From positions 1 to 14,768 of the forward strand of contig JACQEQ010000367.1 in the NCBI GenBank assembly GCA_016200445.1: a stretch of 14,768 nucleotides of DNA. Reading direction: 5' to 3'. Shown here piece after piece: positions 13,765 to 14,768 of this stretch. The translations under genes were made by a program, and so were the position numbers. This stretch comes from Gammaproteobacteria bacterium (GTDB lineage Bacteria; Pseudomonadota; Gammaproteobacteria; SG8-11). The notes under the pieces are model-generated. The model did not search any database. It saw only the letters and a program-made list of their open reading frames with translations, and was not told the DNA's origin. Positions within the stretch are counted from its first letter, which is position 1; every line of letters starts with the position of its first letter.

Positions 13765-14305
13765 GGGCAGAGGGTAAGGACGCCGTCAACTTGTGAAGGT
13801 CAACGAACATGATCGGATGTTTATTTTTCTCTTCCGACTCAAGCATTGTGAAGCCGCACTTCTTATAGAAACTAACCGCACTGTGCTTGGCGTCCGTAAC
13901 CAAGAAACGACACCCCGCGTGCGGCATGATGTTTTCGACAACGTGACGAATACACCAGTCCATCACGGTGCGACCGTAACCGCCGCGCTGTAAATCGTTG
14001 TGAATCGCCAAACGTGCGATCTTGATCGCGGGGAACGTGGTGTATTTGTTCGCGTCACCGCAATCGTCCAGCCGTGTACTGGCTTCGTTTTTTATCTCAC
14101 TGCAAACGAGGGTGAGATACCCAAGAACTCGCGAGTCATCCGGTGAATCTACAAGTACGAATGTTTTTGCGACGTTCTTGTGATGGTAGTCCTTCGCCTG
14201 ATTCTTGAGGAAGGACTTAAGCGGCTGGGCTTCTGGGGTTCCGAGGGAAAACTTGCCGGTATCGTCGCCGGGTCTTATCGGTCTGAGAAATAATGCGTCG
14301 GACAA
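13757..14305 (-). CDS. GNAT-family N-acetyltransferase (possible toxin)
   Basis: Protein of 182 aa with a complete GNAT fold: strand FVLVDSPDDSRVLGYLTLV, acetyl-CoA site QRGGYG (106-111) in IARLAIHNDLQRGGYGRTVMDW, and the C-terminal FYKKCGF motif with Tyr147. The pattern 'LGYLTL...ARLAIxxxxQxxGxGxxxxxxxxxR...FYxxxGF' resembles the TacT/AtaT group, toxins that acetylate aminoacyl-tRNA. A metabolic or defence acetyltransferase is also possible. It starts at TTG 14305 with AGGA about 9 bases upstream; no ATG fits the fold's first strand (LFLRPIRPGDD). It lies 25 bases downstream of a small gene on the same strand, as a toxin would from its antitoxin. Confidence 0.85.
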   Translation of the reverse strand: MSDALFLRPIRPGDDTGKFSLGTPEAQPLKSFLKNQAKDYHHKNVAKTFVLVDSPDDSRVLGYLTLVCSEIKNEASTRLDDCGDANKYTTFPAIKIARLAIHNDLQRGGYGRTVMDWCIRHVVENIMPHAGCRFLVTDAKHSAVSFYKKCGFTMLESEEKNKHPIMFVDLHKLTASLPSAQK

Positions 14306-14330
14306 TCTCTTGTGTCCTTGTTATCCGCGA

Positions 14331-14513
14331 CTACTTCTTAGGTTTGATTGTGGCGTAACCCTTGCGGTTGAATTCATCTACAAGCGATTTTCCGCGCGCG
14401 TATGAATCCCGTGCGGCCTGCTTTGGGCGACCATGCGTTACTTGGCGATCAAACGCTTTCGCGTCATTCCCACTGATTGTGATTCCACCGAACACAGACG
14501 TCTTAACACTCAT
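14331..14513 (-). CDS. Small partner protein of the GNAT gene (candidate antitoxin)
   Basis: Protein of 60 aa, ATG 14513, stop 14331-14333. Sequence character: FGGITISGNDAKAFDRQVTHG, then RPKQAARDSYARGKSLVDEFN and a basic end IKPKK. It is not a ribbon-helix-helix (DUF1778) antitoxin of the kind usually found before TacT/AtaT toxins. It looks like a recurring but uncharacterised type of small protein whose middle is 'GITxSGxDAxxFxxQ...GRPKxAA'. Pairing, gene order and size fit an antitoxin or adaptor for the acetyltransferase. The ribosome site is weak (GGGAAAC). Confidence 0.7.
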   Translation of the reverse strand: MSVKTSVFGGITISGNDAKAFDRQVTHGRPKQAARDSYARGKSLVDEFNRKGYATIKPKK

Positions 14514-14665
14514 GGCCGTTTCCCTGCTGCTTGTAGTTCTATGTCGGACAAGATACCGCGATCCTGTAGCGCTCGCTACTATTCGTTCAATATGTTCCTG
14601 TGGATGGCGAGGAAATATTGACGTGTCAATAACTCACGTGCGCGGGGATCGTTCCCGGTACATGA
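14514..14665. promoter_or_regulatory. Right-end region with integrase-type sites
   Basis: This stretch of about 150 bases has no gene. It contains the dyad ATTGAC-GT-GTCAAT (14617-14630) and leads into the AATATTGAC / AATATAGACACG doublet at 14665-14687, which mirrors the tandem AATATTGACA words at 5357-5378 inside the left end. The matching sites at the two ends suit arm-type binding by integrase or an excision factor. It must also carry the leftward promoter of the GNAT pair, which I cannot place. Confidence 0.5.
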
Positions 14666-14698
14666 ATATTGACAAAATATAGACACGAAAACAAAAAA

Positions 14699-14720
14699 GG
14701 GTTAGCCGTTAAGCTAACCC
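14699..14720 (-). terminator. Rho-independent terminator behind tRNA-Glu
   Basis: Stem GGGTTAGC (14699-14706) / GCTAACCC (14713-14720), 8 bp, loop of 6, followed on the minus strand by a T run. It is the same structure as at 5171-5194, carried in by the element so that the rebuilt tRNA gene keeps its terminator. Confidence 0.83.
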
Positions 14721-14731
14721 CTTGTTTTTAT

Positions 14732-14768
14732 TGGCGTCCCCATGGGGATTCGAACCCCAGTTACTGCC
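14732..14768 (-). tRNA. tRNA-Glu(UUC), 3' part; 5' half beyond the window
   Basis: Reading leftward from the edge: half of the anticodon stem (GGCAG), variable region, T arm with TTCGAAT loop, acceptor strand TGGGGAC, G and CCA ending at 14732. It is identical to the fragment at 5206-5242, whose anticodon is UUC. Because the left copy lacks a 5' half, the working gene most likely lies here and continues past 14768. This cannot be confirmed within the window. Confidence 0.7.

Larger units (their letters stand above)
5206..14731. mobile_element. Integrated phage-satellite-like element at tRNA-Glu (about 9.5 kb)
   Basis: The element is bounded by duplicated tRNA-Glu 3' ends. It starts with a tyrosine integrase and contains an AlpA-like regulator, a DUF3987 replication ATPase, a DUF3102 protein, an HK97-type major capsid gene, a P27-type small terminase and a convergent GNAT gene pair. 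Size, gene order and the lack of large terminase, portal, protease, tail and lysis genes match capsid-encoding phage-inducible islands rather than a complete prophage. The exact ends depend on the crossover point within the 37-base identity. A decayed prophage is the alternative, but the frames are intact and tightly spaced. Confidence 0.78.
14666..14768. repeat. Right attachment-site repeat
   Basis: This is the second copy of the sequence at 5137-5242: TTGAC-containing flank, A-rich tract, terminator hairpin and the tRNA-Glu 3' end. The last 37 bases are identical to 5206-5242. The repeat is cut by the window edge inside the anticodon stem. Confidence 0.87.

Noticed and set aside
1..14768. 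CRISPR array, insertion sequence or ribosomal RNA
   Set aside because: No regularly spaced repeats, transposase frame, IS-type terminal repeats or rRNA sequence were seen.

Overview
The window looks like part of a chromosome from a member of the Pseudomonadota, probably beta- or gammaproteobacterial. The grounds are a HigBA-type toxin-antitoxin pair, a proteobacterial-style tRNA-Glu(UUC), and phage genes of the HK97/P27 type seen in proteobacterial prophages. No gene fixes the genus. An integrated mobile element occupies its right two thirds.

Layout. 1-1465 (minus) is most of an AMP-forming acyl-CoA ligase running off the left edge. 1651-2502 (plus) holds a decayed antitoxin fragment followed by an intact HigB-like toxin and HigA-like antitoxin. 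2548-5108 (minus) is a tightly overlapping two-gene operon of unrecognised function. Its larger protein begins with a segment that reads like a divergent PD-(D/E)XK/Mrr-type nuclease domain, so this is the best candidate here for an undescribed defence-type system. 5137-5254 is a duplicated tRNA-Glu 3' end plus its terminator, an attachment-site repeat. The second copy is at 14666-14768, where the window stops inside the tRNA anticodon stem. The intact tRNA-Glu probably continues beyond the right edge.

Between the repeats lies a roughly 9.5 kb element resembling a phage satellite. In order it carries a tyrosine integrase, an unknown gene, an AlpA-like DNA-binding protein, a small cysteine-rich protein, a DUF3987-type replication ATPase, a small unknown gene, a DUF3102 protein, two small genes, an HK97-fold major capsid protein, a P27-type small terminase, a Trp-rich phage-associated protein and a terminator. 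Convergent to these is a GNAT acetyltransferase with a small upstream partner, a candidate toxin-antitoxin or defence cargo pair. No large terminase, portal, protease, tail or lysis genes are present, so the element should need a helper phage to spread.

The most striking non-coding structure is a composite site of about 78 bp present twice (10456-10533 and 12692-12768). Both copies keep the same internal spacing, and each ends about 34 bases before a start codon, the second before the small terminase gene. It may be a duplicated cos/packaging site or a pair of helper- or element-controlled promoters. Two further non-coding stretches around the capsid gene (10972-11171 and 12390-12801) contain strong potential stem structures.
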